From the NCBI RefSeq assembly GCF_017893965.1, contig NZ_CP054142.1:496001-560000 (forward strand): a stretch of DNA of 64,000 nucleotides. The letters are read 5' to 3'. Under the pieces are notes generated by a model. That model saw only the letters and a list, made by a program, of their open reading frames with translations, had not been told where the DNA came from and did not search any database. Positions within the stretch are counted from its first letter, which is position 1, and every line of letters starts with the position of its first letter. Source of the stretch: Treponema parvum (lineage in GTDB: Bacteria; Spirochaetota; Spirochaetia; Treponematales; Treponemataceae). A program made the position numbers and the translations under genes. Shown piece after piece: positions 61,791 to 64,000 of the stretch.

Positions 61791-64000
61791 ATGCAGGGCG
61801 AAGTTCCGTTGTTGTTTGGATGGGTAAAAGTGGGAGTATTTACGATCTTATTATCGCTGATATTATCTTTCGGCGTTGTATTGGTATTCCGTTATTTGGA
61901 TAAAGACAATAATTCTATGGATAAGGTTCGCCAGTACGCGGACAAGCGCATGTCCGATTTTGACGCATACTTCAAAGATAAAAATCATGCGCTTATGACA
62001 GTAGGCGCCGAACTTGACGCAAAGCAGACTATGTCTGCGGCTGCCGTAAAACGCTTTGAAAAGCAGCTTGCAGAATTTCGTCAGATGACGGAAAATCTTT
62101 CCGAAAAAACTTCCGTTGTAGATAATCTTAAGCAAAAAACCTCCGAATACGAAGACGAACTTGCAAAACTCGTCGATATGTCCGCGCGGGTTGAAGAAAA
62201 CCTTCTTCGCATACAAAAAGCGTCTTCCGTCATCGATCAGGTAAACGCGCGTTTCGACGCTCAAAAAAAGACGGCGGATTCCATTGAAAAAAAGCTGTCC
62301 GTCATTACCGCGGATTTTGCAGGCAAAAACGCCGAACAGCTCAAGGCGATAGGAAGCGAACTTTTGAATCGCTACCAGCTGCGCGCTCAAAAACTTGACG
62401 AATCGACCGGCGCCGCCCAAAAACGGAGCGAAGAACTTCTTGCAAAGCTGAATGCCGACATAGCGTCCGCGTATAATTCCGCTGCCCAAAAAGCGACTCA
62501 GCTTGAAGACACCGTTTTTAAACATCTGAGCGAAAAGGCTTCCGCGCGCTGCGAATCTTATAAGACCGAAATAAACCGAAATTCGGAGGAAATTAAAAAA
62601 CAGCTTTCCGATACGGCGGATTTTTTAACTAAGGCAATGGCCGAAACGGAACAGCGTGAAAAAAGTCTGCAGGGAAGATACGAATCTTTGCTGGAAGAAC
62701 AGAATCTCGCATTCGACAAACAGCTTGAAAGAAAGTTTGCGGAATTAAACAGCCGAATTGACGAGAGCGCAGACCGAATACGTCAAACGACACAAGAGCT
62801 TGCCGAAGAAGCGGACGGCAACGGAAAGACTCTCGAAGGTATAAGAGCTTCTCTGGAGTCTCAGATTGTCCGGCTGCAAGAACGTTACGATTCTATGTTT
62901 TTAGAGGCGGTTTCCGATGCGGAAAATAAGGAAAAAACCGCATATGAAAAATATAGAGAAATTTCAGAGCGCAACTTGGAATCGTATAAAAATTCCGTCC
63001 AAGAAAAGATCAATCTGATAAATGAAAGCGCAGTTTCTGCTGCGAAGTCTGCCGAAGAAAAACTTTCCGCCGTAACGGCTTCTCTTTCAAATTTGGACGC
63101 CCGCATCGAAGAATATAAAAAGGACCTGTTATACAGACTTTCAAATCTTGAAATGTCCGGACAGGATCTTGAATCTCTTGAAAGTGCGGTTCGTAAGGCG
63201 ATGGATCAGACTCAGAACCGCATCTTATCGGATTTTACGGATTTTTCAGCCGCACAGCAAAAGCGTCAAAGCGATTTTGAGCTTTCGATAAAGGATAATT
63301 CTGACAGAATAGCCGCCGAACTTTCCGCCCTTGAAAAATCTTTAGACTCTCTTAAGGAATCCGCCGTAAGCAGCGTGAGCGAAAAACTTCACGGGCTTGA
63401 AGATTCTTTCGATTCGAATTTGAGAGCGAGCGCTGCAAAACTTTCGGACGAGCTTAACGAATGGAAGCAGGACTTTGACAGCCGGCTCGGAAAACTTTCG
63501 GGGCAGTACGAGGACCAAAGGCACGCGGTTGAAAGCAATTATACGGAAGACTTAAAAAACAAACTTCTTGCGCTTCAGGAGCGCAACAAGGAATTTTTGA
63601 CCCGCAGCTCTTCGGACATAGCCTTGGCGCGCGAAGACATTCAAGAACAGCTTGAACAGGTTCGCAGCGAGATGACCGGTTTTATGGAACAGTATCGTGA
63701 GAATTTGCAGCAGGCTTCCTCGGATTCGGAAAAAGCTCTTAAAGAAGCTTCCGAAGCATATAACGCAAGGATAATATCTCAGCTTGAAAAAAAGGAAAAA
63801 GAAATACTTGAAGATCTTAAAGCCTTTGAAGAAGGTGTGGAAAGCCGCCAAAAGACGGGAGTTTCTTCGATAGACGCCGCGATGTCCGAATTTAATACGT
63901 GGAAACAGCACTTGAGGCAGCAGTTTGACGAGGCGAGGTCTCTGTTTGAAGAACAGCTTGACGGCATGAAGGACGCCGCCGCACAAAAAATAGAGGAAGC
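61791..64000 (+). CDS. Membrane-anchored giant coiled-coil protein (SpiroCoCo-like), 3' end beyond the window
   Basis: The frame is open from this ATG to the window end, over 736 codons. Residues about 14-36 are one membrane helix (KVGVFTILLSLILSFGVVLV), followed by continuous heptad-rich coiled coil (KRFEKQLAEFRQMTENLSEK, QKKTADSIEKKLSVITADF, and onward) dominated by Glu, Lys, Ala, Ser and Leu. Spirochaetes encode long proteins of this layout. A structural or cytoskeletal role is likely but unproven. The start is chosen because it directly precedes the membrane helix. Confidence 0.82.
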   Translation, partial: MQGEVPLLFGWVKVGVFTILLSLILSFGVVLVFRYLDKDNNSMDKVRQYADKRMSDFDAYFKDKNHALMTVGAELDAKQTMSAAAVKRFEKQLAEFRQMTENLSEKTSVVDNLKQKTSEYEDELAKLVDMSARVEENLLRIQKASSVIDQVNARFDAQKKTADSIEKKLSVITADFAGKNAEQLKAIGSELLNRYQLRAQKLDESTGAAQKRSEELLAKLNADIASAYNSAAQKATQLEDTVFKHLSEKASARCESYKTEINRNSEEIKKQLSDTADFLTKAMAETEQREKSLQGRYESLLEEQNLAFDKQLERKFAELNSRIDESADRIRQTTQELAEEADGNGKTLEGIRASLESQIVRLQERYDSMFLEAVSDAENKEKTAYEKYREISERNLESYKNSVQEKINLINESAVSAAKSAEEKLSAVTASLSNLDARIEEYKKDLLYRLSNLEMSGQDLESLESAVRKAMDQTQNRILSDFTDFSAAQQKRQSDFELSIKDNSDRIAAELSALEKSLDSLKESAVSSVSEKLHGLEDSFDSNLRASAAKLSDELNEWKQDFDSRLGKLSGQYEDQRHAVESNYTEDLKNKLLALQERNKEFLTRSSSDIALAREDIQEQLEQVRSEMTGFMEQYRENLQQASSDSEKALKEASEAYNARIISQLEKKEKEILEDLKAFEEGVESRQKTGVSSIDAAMSEFNTWKQHLRQQFDEARSLFEEQLDGMKDAAAQKIEE

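Noticed and set aside
61863-62525. Minus-strand 220-codon gene at the right edge
   Set aside because: It is the shadow of the coiled-coil gene on the plus strand, whose frame stays open for over 2 kb with heptad structure.

Overview
The window reads as chromosomal DNA of a spirochaete, most likely a host-associated Treponema (inferred from gene content, no search was run). Pointers are an N-terminally anchored giant coiled-coil protein of the spirochaetal type at the right edge, several lipoproteins with relaxed lipoboxes, formylglycine-enzyme-fold (SUMF1-like) lipoproteins resembling Treponema variable proteins, an HU-like/DUF4469 protein, and a fused giant acyl-CoA dehydratase activase. Gene density is high. 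No rRNA, tRNA, CRISPR array, phage block or intact insertion sequence was seen.

Layout. 1-12.8 kb: a truncated beta-helix protein, a Na/Pi cotransporter, a lipoprotein plus phosphodiesterase pair, an MBL hydrolase, a DbpA-type RNA-binding protein, a GNAT enzyme, ClpP, QueH, a vapBC toxin-antitoxin cassette between two 120-bp direct repeats, MazG and a Pth with a low-complexity insertion. 12.9-15.6 kb: a zinc/cadmium efflux operon (SmtB-type repressor then P-type ATPase) with a readable promoter and a perfect 12-2-12 operator. 15.8-20.8 kb: a Gld-type ABC transporter operon. 21-25 kb: a Fic protein between 111-bp direct repeats, then small envelope proteins, a bacteriohemerythrin and a GH114-like protein. 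25-34 kb: NYN/OST-HTH protein, GroEL, HAD, methyltransferase, D-galactonate dehydratase with a DeoR regulator, UvrC. 34-41.5 kb: LamG/FN3 protein, a large TPR protein, an M24 peptidase and MurJ.

41.5-45.6 kb is the most unusual part. Two paralogous SUMF1-fold lipoproteins, an HU-like protein and a small ORF lie on the minus strand, embedded in perfect palindromes, a five-copy 23-bp tandem array and a (CGAC)26 tetranucleotide tract. The 3' end of the second lipoprotein gene looks like the variable region of a diversity-generating retroelement (DGR): many codons of the form NNC, followed directly by a 14-bp and a 12-bp perfect hairpin. No reverse transcriptase or template repeat is visible here, so it would be a target served in trans.

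45.6-64 kb: a second Fic protein, the giant activase, an envelope operon (exported protein, large TPR protein, beta-barrel, ExbB, ExbD, TonB), a higBA module, a HAD hydrolase and the start of the coiled-coil protein, which runs off the window.

A recurring regulatory theme is a good -10 hexamer placed 6-8 bases before an ATG that has no Shine-Dalgarno sequence (pth, fic, the NYN gene, two HAD genes, the LamG gene, higB), which suggests frequent leaderless mRNAs.
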